Source: Gonium pectorale (Eukaryota > Chlorophyta > Chlorophyceae > Chlamydomonadales > Volvocaceae). Taken from it: 11,496 nt of DNA. Below, one piece after another: positions 9,101 to 11,496 of this stretch (positions are counted from its first letter, which is position 1; each line of letters begins with the position of its first letter). Position numbers and translations under genes: made by a program. Under the pieces are notes generated by a model, which was given only the letters and a program-made list of their open reading frames with translations, had not been told where the DNA came from and ran no database searches. The stretch is taken from positions 754,198 to 765,693 of the forward strand of contig LSYV01000034.1 of NCBI GenBank assembly GCA_001584585.1. The letters are read 5' to 3'.

Positions 9101-11496
9101 CAGCTGCGTGCGTGTTGAGGCCCTGTCTCGCTCACAGCGCCCGCCCAGGGCGCCCAGGACGACATCCGGGTAGACCGGGCGTGCGGGTACGTGCTGACAG
9201 CGGTGTGGAATGAGGGGTAGCCTGTGGTAGGGCGAGTGAGGGAGGGGGGGTAAAAGGGTCGGTCAGGTACCGTGGCGGGGGCGGGGGCGGGGGCGGGGAG
9301 GCATACCAGCCACCGCGCCGCTGCTGGTGCCGTAGCCTGGGGTTATTGTGATGCCGGCTCCGGCCTCGGAAGCCCGGGCGGGCGGGCAGTGGCGTGGGGC
9401 ACCCAAGTGCCGGACCGGGACGGGCCGCATTGCAGCTGCCACCGCCACCGTCGCCACCTACCAACGCGCCGGCCGTGCCCCCTCCCCGCCCCCCGCAGAG
9501 CGACGCCACCTCCACCACCACCTTCCTGCCGGCCGCGGCTGGCGAGGGCGAGGGCGAGGCCCGGGGTGAGGGTGGCGTCTCCGCCCCCTCGCTGCGCCCC
9601 GTGCACCGGGTTCACTGCTCGCTCAACATCAACACGGAGACGGGGCGGCTGTCGGCCAGGAGGTGGGGCGGGCGGGGGGGGGGTGGGGGAGACTGTGGGC
9701 TTGGCGCAGGCGGGGGCGGTTGGCGGCGGGCACGGAAGCGTTGTCGCTCGGGGGATAGGGGGGTAGGGGGTCGCAGTCCATGATGCAGTACGGGGCGGTC
9801 GTGCCCAACGGCGTGTACGCACTCTTGCAATGCCCGCCCCATCCGACGCGCATGCAGACAGCTCCACCCCCTGGAGAGCCCCCAGAGTCTTTACTAAGAA
9901 TGCCTTCCAGTCCCACTACCCTCCCGAGAGCACACACACTTTTCAACACACACACCCAAGACACAGACGCACTTCCCGAAGCCCGGCCCTGCCCTGCGAT
10001 GTGTGCTGCCCCGTGCGGCGACAACGTCAGCACGTCACTCGATTTGTGCACGCCAACAGCGCCGCACGCACGAGCTCTGCCCCCCCACCGCGGAATGCCC
10101 CCTGCGGCGGGGCAACGGACGTACGATGTCGCACCGGCCGCCTCCCCCCCTCACCCGCCCCCCTACCCACCTTGCCTCCTCCCCGCCCCTCCCACCCACC
10201 CTCCCCGCCCTCCCTCTCCCGCCCTCTCCTCTCCCACCATCGCCCCCCCGCCCCCAGGCCCAACCTCCAGAACCAGCCCGCCCTGGAGAAGGACAGGTAC
10301 AAGGTGAGCGGCCCGCGTCAACGCCCGGGCGGCCCCGCACCGCCGCCGGAATCCTGTCAACCTGGCTCTAAGGTCCCCTCCGGCCGCGCGAGCCACCTCG
10401 AGTAGGCCTGGAGTCCTCTTCGCGTGGTCCCCGCGCCGCTTTAGCGCCAAACCTCCCCACCCCCGGACCCAGTGCCCCGGACCCCTATATGGTCGGCGTG
10501 CGCCGCATGCTTCTGTAGCGGGAATGCCCACCCACGCACCCACCCACCCACCCGAATGCCGCTGGCGTCCAGCCCGTCCCAGTCGCACCCCATTTCGTAA
10601 CCCCATCGCCCCCCGACGGCGCCGCAGGTCCGCAAGGCCTTCACCGCCGACACCGCGGCCGGCAAGACGCTGGTGGTGGCGGACTACGGTCAGCTGGAGC
10701 TGCGCATCCTGGCGCACATGACCAACTGCGAGTGAGGCGGGCGGAGGGGGACGGGGTGGGGGCGGGGGTGAAGCAAGCGGGGGTGGGGGGTGGGTTTTCG
10801 GGGGTTGGAGGAGGCGGTGGGAGGGGGGCCGGGGGCAGTGCGCAGCAGTAGAGCTGCGCTGGCCCCTCTTCTCCGGTCCGGGCCTCGTTGGTCCACCGTG
10901 GTTGGTGGGGCGGGGGCGGGGAGGGCGCTGCAGCCTGTAGCCCCGAGGTCTTGGGTGCCGGCTGTGGGCGGTTTAGGCGTCAGCCCGACGCCCCGCCCCG
11001 TCACCGCAGTATCGGCACCGCTGTATCGGCACGCGCACGCACACATGGCTGTGTGCGCGCACGCATCCACTGCCCCCTCCCCCCCAAACCCAACCCAACC
11101 CAACCCAACCCAACCCAACCCAACCCAACCCAACCCAACGCAACCCAGGTCCATGAAGCAGGCCTTCATCCTGGGAGGCGACTTCCACAGCCGTACGGCG
11201 TACGGCATGTACGACTATATTCAGAAGGACGTGGCGGACGGTGCGCCGGATGTGGGGTGTTTGGGGAGAGCCGCGGAGCCGCAGGCGCACGAGAGGGTTC
11301 TCGCTTGTTGCGGCGCAGGTCTTGCGTGCGCCCTGCCCCCCCCTCAAAGTCGTTCCCCGCCCACGCACCCCTGCCCAGCACCAAATACCCCCCCTCTCGT
11401 CCATTTCCCTTCTTCATTAGCTCCTCCCCCCCCCGCCCCCCGCCCCTCCCCCCTATTAGGCAACTGCTACCTGGAGTGGGACGGCGAGGGCGCCCC
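1..11496 (+). CDS. POP: Plant-type organellar DNA polymerase (POP, family A), partial, 22 exons
   Basis: POP enzymes replicate and repair chloroplast and mitochondrial DNA, joining a 3'-5' exonuclease to a PolI-like polymerase. Model: join 1-147, 948-1066, 1368-1661, 1878-1949, 2411-2569, 2927-3118, 3446-3589, 4300-4453, 5096-5163, about 5383-5455, 5821-6058, 6487-6530, 6993-7112, 7589-7748, 7905-7950, 8515-8693, 8941-8988, 9499-9662, 10258-10303, 10628-10731, 11149-11240, 11460-11496. Phases agree at every junction except exon 9/10. Seen in the product: ExoI DTE (86-88), ExoII NYGFD (214-218), ExoIII YSALD (369-373), TGRLSAR plus RPNLQNQP, motif A DYGQLELR (about 841-848) and GGDFHSRTA. From family knowledge, these exact wordings are typical of plant POPs rather than bacterial PolI or nuclear family A polymerases such as Pol theta. 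Both ends are missing, including motifs B and C. Targeting to plastid or mitochondrion is inferred from the family because the N-terminus is not in the window. Confidence 0.93.
334..351 (+). repeat. (GT)9 microsatellite in intron 1
   Basis: Nine perfect GT units. (GT)n runs are common in introns of Chlamydomonas-like algae. It lies 186 nt downstream of the donor and has no evident function. Confidence 0.95.
379..394 (+). repeat. (CCTG)4 microsatellite in intron 1
   Basis: Four perfect CCTG units, followed by a GGCCGGTCGGCCGGCC-like self-complementary stretch around 409-425. Confidence 0.9.
546..604 (+). repeat. 14-bp direct repeat in intron 1
   Basis: GTGCAGGACAGTGT occurs at 546-559 and again, perfectly, at 591-604, a 45-bp offset. 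The first copy runs into GTGTTGAAAAGGAA (556-569), which recurs in intron 4 at 1981-1994. Confidence 0.9.
948..1066 (+). CDS. Exon 2: start of the 3'-5' exonuclease domain, ExoI motif
   Basis: 119 nt completing a Pro codon split with exon 1, then 39 codons. It reads EVARAVVDRLL, an amphipathic helix, followed by a short linker and CRYFACDTE. D86 and E88 are the ExoI acidic pair that binds catalytic metal in family A proofreading domains. In plant POPs the same place reads 'ACDTEV', with V supplied by the next exon, and that holds here too. The exon ends GAG|GCGAGC, a GC donor. Confidence 0.93.
1067..1367 (+). other. Intron 2 (301 nt), GC-AG type
   Basis: Begins GCGAGC after AG and ends CCCGCAG. 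The family junction DTE|VAFID fixes the boundary, and no GT sits at a usable place. The GCGAGC donor fits the strong pairing expected of GC-AG introns. The first half is G-rich and the last part C-rich. No other content recognised. Confidence 0.88.
1368..1661 (+). CDS. Exon 3: exonuclease core with Ala and Gly/Tyr insertion
   Basis: 98 codons, residues 89-186, phase 0 at both ends. It opens VAFIDVTTETPVGHGAVLCF and IYGGDD, closely following the plant POP block that reads 'ID..ETPV.HG..ICFSIY'. After LDFSDCD comes an insertion of about 40 residues: an Ala run, then DYGYGYGYGGG and further Gly/Ala. The conserved fold resumes at RIWVDVWDEVEL. The insertion lies between two beta strands, so it is probably a surface loop. 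Donor GTGAGT. Confidence 0.93.
1662..1877 (+). other. Intron 3 (216 nt)
   Basis: GTGAGT donor followed by a run of G; acceptor CGCCCAG. In-frame TGA at about 1716, so retention would truncate the protein. Nothing else recognised. Confidence 0.88.
1878..1949 (+). CDS. Exon 4: exonuclease domain
   Basis: 24 codons, residues 187-210, phase 0. Reads VKLKEHHPIIEEFRRFFENE then DAKK, matching the plant POP helix '..FkpFFED..ikK' just before the ExoII strand. Donor AAG|GTGATG. Confidence 0.93.
1950..2410 (+). other. Intron 4 (461 nt)
   Basis: GTGATG donor, ACCTTCAG acceptor. The last 120 nt are a CCCA/CACC-type simple repeat leading into the acceptor. GTGTTGAAAAGGAA at 1981-1994 is shared with intron 1. 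No gene recognised. Confidence 0.88.
2288..2403 (+). repeat. Degenerate CCCA/CACC simple repeat in intron 4
   Basis: Interrupted array of CACCC, CCCA and CACA words on the + strand, ending just before the acceptor. It serves as a C-rich, T-poor pyrimidine tract. Confidence 0.9.
2411..2569 (+). CDS. Exon 5: ExoII motif
   Basis: 53 codons, residues 211-263, phase 0. It opens VWHNYGFDRHVLENMGI; N214 and D218 form the ExoII motif (NX3D) that binds substrate and metal. It continues GDTLHMARLADASR, which corresponds to the plant POP 'DTmHMARLwDsSR', and ends YGLDNLTADPT, the 'y.L..LT.DP' block. Donor ACG|GTGCGT. This is one of the most strongly conserved exons. Confidence 0.96.
2570..2926 (+). other. 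Intron 5 (357 nt), multiple of three and stop-free
   Basis: GTGCGT donor, GGTCGCAG acceptor. It joins two phase-0 exons and is open in frame throughout, so retention would insert 119 residues. Part of it is a 21-bp minisatellite. I call it an intron because both splice sites are good, its composition is T-rich and unlike the exons, and the family has nothing of this size here. Confidence 0.82.
2596..2665 (+). repeat. 21-bp minisatellite, 3.3 copies
   Basis: Three perfect 21-bp units at 2596-2616, 2617-2637 and 2638-2658, plus a partial fourth. Each contains GGTTGGAGGATCAAGG. In the frame of exon 5 each unit would encode the heptad GGWRIKV. Confidence 0.96.
2927..3118 (+). CDS. Exon 6: Ala-rich insertion between ExoII and ExoIII
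   Basis: 64 codons, residues 264-327, phase 0. Begins IMKFFTPYGAKQPERERTG, then a basic RRR and an Ala run, then a Ser/Ala/Thr-rich low-complexity segment ending ALADVVRAK. Plant POPs have only a short variable loop here, so roughly 45 residues look like a lineage insertion. Exon status rests on phase, splice sites and codon use rather than homology. Donor AAG|GTACGG. Confidence 0.85.
3119..3445 (+). other. Intron 6 (327 nt)
   Basis: GTACGG donor, CCCACAG acceptor. The first 13 bases are GTACGGCGTACGG, a word seen twice more in the window. A CA-rich patch lies at about 3291-3340 and C-rich sequence leads to the acceptor. In-frame TAG at about 3224. No gene recognised. Confidence 0.86.
3446..3589 (+). 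CDS. Exon 7: ExoIII motif
   Basis: 48 codons, residues 328-375, phase 0. Starts VGMKERFG, similar to the plant POP 'iSMKtiFG', and ends PTWIDYSALDAK. Y369 and D373 are the ExoIII pair (YX3D), completing the proofreading site with exons 2 and 5. All catalytic residues are present, so proofreading is predicted to be active. Donor AAG|GTGGGG. Confidence 0.95.
3590..4299 (+). other. Intron 7 (710 nt)
   Basis: GTGGGG donor inside a run of G, acceptor CCCTCAG. Strongly G-rich for about 350 nt, then C-rich for the last 350 nt. It holds a 19-bp tandem duplication. No gene, tRNA or mobile element recognised. Confidence 0.87.
4076..4113 (+). repeat. 19-bp tandem duplication in intron 7
   Basis: Two perfect adjacent copies of CCCTTGTCCTCCATGCTCG at 4076-4094 and 4095-4113. 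Likely a recent slippage or end-joining duplication. Confidence 0.95.
4300..4453 (+). CDS. Exon 8: helix linking exonuclease and polymerase domains
   Basis: 51 codons plus one base, residues 376-426. Begins ATWQLREALEGAL, continuing the long helix after ExoIII ('YSALDS..T.kLyE' in plants), and ends HLWHFYCSYWLDF. The latter aligns with the plant 'MyDFYqeYWrPFGELL' block, whose last GELL comes from exon 9. Donor g|GTGAGG, phase 1. Confidence 0.93.
4454..5095 (+). other. Intron 8 (642 nt)
   Basis: GTGAGG donor, CCGCCAG acceptor. G-rich start; a more mixed centre with AG-rich, less GC-rich sequence around 4560-4750; C-rich end. A frame through 4951-5095 joins exon 9 but carries no family motif. 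No gene recognised. Confidence 0.86.
5096..5163 (+). CDS. Exon 9: start of the polymerase half
   Basis: 68 nt that with the carried base give 23 codons, residues 427-449: GELLTEMERRGMMVNRQHLA then EAQ. This is the block common to PolI-type enzymes in which an E-x-x-G-hydrophobic turn follows the first helix ('GELLvkMEseGilVdrdYL' in plants). The strong donor is CAG|GTGGGT at 5164. A weaker GT four bases later (5168) would change the phase and matters for exon 10. Confidence 0.92.
5164..5382 (+). other. Intron 9 (about 219 nt), 3' boundary uncertain
   Basis: GTGGGT donor and a G-rich first half. The obvious pyrimidine-backed acceptor CCCCCAG (5301-5307) leads into the wrong frame. The family-consistent frame starts at 5378 after CCCCACG, which is not an AG. 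The nearest phase-compatible AG is at 5381-5382, and only if the weak donor at 5168 is used. Confidence 0.55.
5383..5455 (+). CDS. Exon 10: thumb-region helix, reading frame damaged or unclear
   Basis: The 3' part is clear: AVKEFLDWAASKVPGA plus two bases, continued by R-YMNVGS in exon 11. It matches the plant block '...F.kWAskhcPdakYMNVGS'. The 5' part is not clear. A different frame from 5378 reads VRAEADRATR, which has the charged helical character expected here. It joins AVKEFL only across a frame shift of one extra (or two missing) bases near 5404-5410, and it has no AG acceptor. A splice 5167/5383 gives an uninterrupted but Pro-rich alternative (VGRRPTAPRAVKEF). Donor CG|GTGAGT, phase 2. 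Confidence 0.6.
5456..5820 (+). other. Intron 10 (365 nt)
   Basis: GTGAGT donor, GCTTGCAG acceptor. G-rich start and C-rich end with ACCC words before the acceptor. No gene recognised. Confidence 0.88.
5821..6058 (+). CDS. Exon 11: YMNVGS block plus Ala/Pro-rich insertion
   Basis: 238 nt: completes an Arg codon, then 79 codons. Begins YMNVGSGLQIRTLLFPDHL, the POP block for 'NVGSdtQLrqLfF', a region conserved in PolI-type enzymes. It is followed by about 50 residues of low complexity: charged Ala-rich helix (FNKARAAAEREARKAAKGG), then Pro/Ala-rich (PPPGVPAAG, PLPLPPLPPDGGG). It ends KVLK and joins VPN in exon 12, reproducing the plant 'KVPN' block. Donor AAG|GTGCGG. Confidence 0.93.
6059..6486 (+). 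other. Intron 11 (428 nt)
   Basis: GTGCGG donor, CCGCCGCAG acceptor. Contains a T/G-rich middle at about 6180-6290 with GGTG/GGTGGTG words. No gene recognised. Confidence 0.87.
6487..6530 (+). CDS. Exon 12: short exon, VPN...EEL..GKK block
   Basis: 44 nt, the smallest exon here: VPNPHYEEELAAGK plus two bases of the next Lys. Despite its size it matches the plant POP segment 'KVPN.dkvveeGKK' in order and spacing, so it is a real exon. Donor AA|GTGAGC. Phase 2 agrees with the one base supplied by exon 13. Confidence 0.88.
6531..6992 (+). other. Intron 12 (462 nt)
   Basis: GTGAGC donor, CCCCCAG acceptor. Contains the reverse complement of GTACGGCGTACGG at 6619-6631. A less GC-rich patch around 6650-6740 includes CCCTTTATCATTAG. 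Long C-rich tail. No gene recognised. Confidence 0.87.
6993..7112 (+). CDS. Exon 13: pre-palm region
   Basis: Completes Lys, then 39 codons and two bases. Reads PARTLSIELHGIWGRGVPGR, LVPELLTETGAAAVSIKVL, then AG. RTLSIELHGI aligns with plant 'FrnIkLhrI', and the TETGA...S...L pattern with the PolI-type 'fTasGwPSvsgdtLk.LaGk' block, finished by RGLAGK in exon 14. Donor AG|GTACGG. Confidence 0.9.
7113..7588 (+). other. Intron 13 (476 nt)
   Basis: GTACGG donor, GCGCCCAG acceptor. Opens with GGGGCC/GGGGGC simple sequence (about 7118-7150). No gene recognised; longer frames crossing it have no motif. Confidence 0.87.
7589..7748 (+). CDS. Exon 14: LAGK block plus Ala-rich helix
   Basis: Completes Arg, then 53 codons: GLAGKPGAARKELTKLLEAR, AAKGEAD, an Ala run, KAAAERVAVPLVDELDEIQ. 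The start matches 'LAGKvs' of POPs. The Ala/Lys/Glu-rich part looks like a charged helical insertion with an (GCC/GCG)n core. The exon most likely ends CAG|GCGCGT (GC donor). A nearby GT (7753) would put exon 15 and exon 16 out of frame. Confidence 0.85.
7749..7904 (+). other. Intron 14 (156 nt), probable GC-AG intron, stop-free
   Basis: Begins GCGCGT and ends AATCGCAG. The length is a multiple of three and it is open in frame, so it could be retained coding sequence. Its composition argues for intron: GGTT repeats and codons such as TTG, GTT, CTA and ATA are scarce in the neighbouring exons. Confidence 0.65.
7844..7865 (+). repeat. (GGTT)5.5 microsatellite in intron 14
   Basis: Five perfect GGTT units and a further GG, located just upstream of the acceptor region of intron 14. 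Confidence 0.95.
7905..7950 (+). CDS. Exon 15: short acidic linker exon
   Basis: 46 nt: AADGDTNGGEGDEAE plus one base of Val. No homology is visible; it is an acidic, Gly-rich linker. Its reality rests on phase. It starts in phase 0 and ends in phase 1, exactly what is needed between exon 14 (GC donor) and exon 16. It may instead be continuous with exon 14 if intron 14 is not spliced. Donor g|GTGGGT. Confidence 0.7.
7951..8514 (+). other. Intron 15 (564 nt)
   Basis: GTGGGT donor, GGCTCGCAG acceptor. In-frame TGA at about 8067. Contains one TGTAA (7988-7992), the pentamer used as polyadenylation signal in Chlamydomonas, but a lone pentamer inside an intron is weak evidence. C-rich second half. 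No gene recognised. Confidence 0.86.
8515..8693 (+). CDS. Exon 16: linker and helix before the AID block
   Basis: Completes Val, then 59 codons: PAEASAGPLSGPVPVVDDPT, RLAALEAEAKDKGLGKLFVA, then CGGGEEGLRACVAVEALCE. The last part corresponds to the plant 'eaC.AI.aLCEv.aIDsLI' block, completed by VNAIDKLL in exon 17. The first half is a Pro/Ala linker with no clear relative. Donor GAG|GTGCGG followed by a long run of G. Confidence 0.9.
8694..8940 (+). other. Intron 16 (247 nt)
   Basis: GTGCGG donor, then eleven consecutive G and further G-runs; acceptor AACCGACAG. Contains three 10-bp GGGCTGGGCC units. Marked G-rich start and C/A-rich end. Confidence 0.9.
8743..8772 (+). repeat. 10-bp tandem repeat, three copies, intron 16
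   Basis: Three perfect GGGCTGGGCC units at 8743-8752, 8753-8762 and 8763-8772. Each unit carries two GGG runs, so the array has G-quadruplex potential on the + strand. Confidence 0.95.
8941..8988 (+). CDS. Exon 17: AIDKLL...F.IPLQ block
   Basis: 16 codons, phase 0: VNAIDKLLSAFIIPLQ. Matches the POP segment 'cAIDsLIsnFIlPLQ' almost position by position; this helix precedes the palm. A very short but unmistakable exon. Donor CAG|GTGCCC, the least canonical GT donor in the window apart from GTGATG. Confidence 0.94.
8989..9498 (+). other. Intron 17 (510 nt)
   Basis: GTGCCC donor, CCCCGCAG acceptor. Contains (GCGGGG)4. In-frame TGA at about 9211. No gene recognised. Confidence 0.87.
9275..9298 (+). 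repeat. (GCGGGG)4 hexanucleotide repeat
   Basis: Four perfect GCGGGG units in intron 17. Four G4 runs in a row give strong G-quadruplex potential. Confidence 0.95.
9499..9662 (+). CDS. Exon 18: entry to the palm, NINTETGRLSAR
   Basis: 54 codons plus two bases, residues about 753-806. About 35 residues of Thr/Gly/Glu-rich insertion (SDATSTTTFLPAAAGEGEGE and on) come first. Then VHRVHCSLNINTETGRLSAR follows, matching the plant POP 'RVHCSLNINTETGRLSAR'. The T-x-T-G-R-L element is conserved in all PolI-type polymerases and contacts the template-primer. Donor AG|GTGGGG splits the second Arg codon (phase 2). Confidence 0.97.
9663..10257 (+). other. Intron 18 (595 nt)
   Basis: GTGGGG donor followed by G-runs, CCCCCAG acceptor after about 130 nt of nearly pure C/T. 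The centre (about 9780-10000) is less GC-rich and CA-rich (CACACACTTTTCAACACACACACCC-like words). No gene recognised. Confidence 0.88.
10258..10303 (+). CDS. Exon 19: RPNLQNQPALEKDRYK
   Basis: 46 nt completing Arg, then PNLQNQPALEKDRYK. Family A polymerases carry P-N-L-Q-N-I-P here; the Q in place of I and the 'ALEKDRYK' continuation are the plant organellar form. It lies in the palm close to the primer strand. Donor AAG|GTGAGC. Confidence 0.97.
10304..10627 (+). other. Intron 19 (324 nt)
   Basis: GTGAGC donor, GCCGCAG acceptor. In-frame TAG at about 10403. (CCCA)n words around 10525-10552. Unlike most introns here it lacks a G-rich start. No gene recognised. Confidence 0.87.
10628..10731 (+). 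CDS. Exon 20: polymerase motif A
   Basis: 34 codons plus two bases, residues about 823-856. VRKAFTADTAAGKTLVVA then DYGQLELRILAHMTNC. DYGQLELR is motif A of family A polymerases; its Asp binds the catalytic metals and its Glu acts as the sugar steric gate. Gly in place of the bacterial Ser (DYSQIELR) is the plant organellar form. Donor GA|GTGAGG, so an in-frame TGA follows at once if unspliced. Confidence 0.98.
10732..11148 (+). other. Intron 20 (417 nt)
   Basis: GTGAGG donor, then G-rich sequence for about 100 nt. The 3' end is an (AACCC)n array running directly into the acceptor CAACCCAG. No gene recognised. Confidence 0.92.
11087..11146 (+). repeat. (AACCC)12 pentanucleotide repeat at the 3' splice site
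   Basis: Ten perfect AACCC units, one AACGC and one last AACCC, ending two bases before the exon (AG 11147-11148). It replaces the usual pyrimidine tract. Confidence 0.96.
11149..11240 (+). CDS. Exon 21: GGDFHSRTA block
   Basis: Completes Glu, then SMKQAFILGGDFHSRTAYGM, YDYIQKDVAD and one base. Plant POPs read 'SM.eAF.aGGDFHSRTAMNMYp.Ir.aV..G' here; bacterial PolI has 'D.H..TA'. The aromatic YGMYDYI replaces MNMYPHI-like wording. The fingers domain begins here. Donor g|GTGCGC, phase 1. Confidence 0.97.
11241..11459 (+). other. Intron 21 (219 nt), multiple of three and stop-free
   Basis: GTGCGC donor, CCCTATTAG acceptor after a C-rich tract. Read in frame it has no stop (73 codons), but it is Pro-rich at the end and has no family counterpart, so splicing is the better reading. 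Confidence 0.82.
11460..11496 (+). CDS. Exon 22 (3' partial): fingers domain
   Basis: Completes Gly, then NCYLEWDGEGAP, cut by the window end. It corresponds to the 'G.vLLEW' segment of plant POPs, which precedes motif B. Motif B (K...YG) and motif C (HDE) should follow downstream. The start is set by phase 1 and the AG at 11458-11459. Confidence 0.88.

Noticed and set aside
11087..11146. AACCC array as an interstitial telomere
   Set aside because: The TTGGG complement does not match the TTTAGGG or TTTTAGGG telomere units known from plants and Chlamydomonas.
10690..11208. Minus-strand frame with a VGLGW repeat
   Set aside because: Translation of the AACCC array opposite motif A and GGDFHSRTA exons; not a gene.
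1..11496. CRISPR array, defence system, mobile element, tRNA or rRNA
   Set aside because: No regularly spaced repeats, no transposase-like protein, no terminal inverted repeats and no tRNA/rRNA-like segment could be recognised on either strand.
1..11496. Bacterial PolI or nuclear Pol theta identity
   Set aside because: The intron structure excludes bacteria, and the wording DYGQLELR, RPNLQNQPALEKDRYK and GGDFHSRTA with an intact DTE/NYGFD/YSALD exonuclease is that of plant organellar polymerases.

Overview
The window is one stretch of a single intron-rich nuclear gene on the + strand. The DNA is very GC-rich. The coding parts are short blocks separated by 21 introns that begin GT (two begin GC) and end AG. 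Read in order, the blocks join into one protein, about 900 residues of it in the window, that I recognise as a plant organellar DNA polymerase (POP type: a family A, PolI-like enzyme such as Arabidopsis POLIA/POLIB). High GC, many small introns, (GT)n and other simple repeats in the introns, and Ala/Gly/Pro low-complexity insertions in a plant-type protein all suggest a chlorophycean green alga (Chlamydomonas/Volvox-like). I cannot name the species.

Layout: 1-147 is the tail of an exon that continues upstream. Exons 2-7 (948-3589) encode the 3'-5' proofreading exonuclease domain, with all three motifs: DTE (ExoI, exon 2), NYGFD (ExoII, exon 5) and YSALD (ExoIII, exon 7). Exons 8-17 (4300-8988) encode the linker and thumb region, where conserved blocks alternate with low-complexity algal insertions. 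Exons 18-22 (9499-11496) enter the palm and fingers: NINTETGRLSAR, RPNLQNQPALE, motif A (DYGQLELR) and GGDFHSRTA. The window ends inside exon 22, before motifs B and C. The start codon, any transit peptide, promoter, stop codon and 3' end are all outside the window.

About 2.7 kb is exon and 8.8 kb is intron. The introns hold microsatellites, a 21-bp minisatellite and short duplications, but no RNA gene, transposon or nested gene that I can support. Many reading frames longer than 60 codons exist on both strands, but they are by-products of the low stop-codon frequency in GC-rich DNA.

Points worth a second look are exon 10, whose family-like reading frame lacks an AG acceptor and is broken by a frameshift; two GC-AG introns; three introns that are a multiple of three and free of stops (one made partly of a 7-residue repeat); and a consistent G-rich-start, C-rich-end polarity of the introns. 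I see no new multi-gene system here: this is a housekeeping organelle-replication gene with unusual architecture. Residue numbers below count from the first complete codon of the window (position 3).
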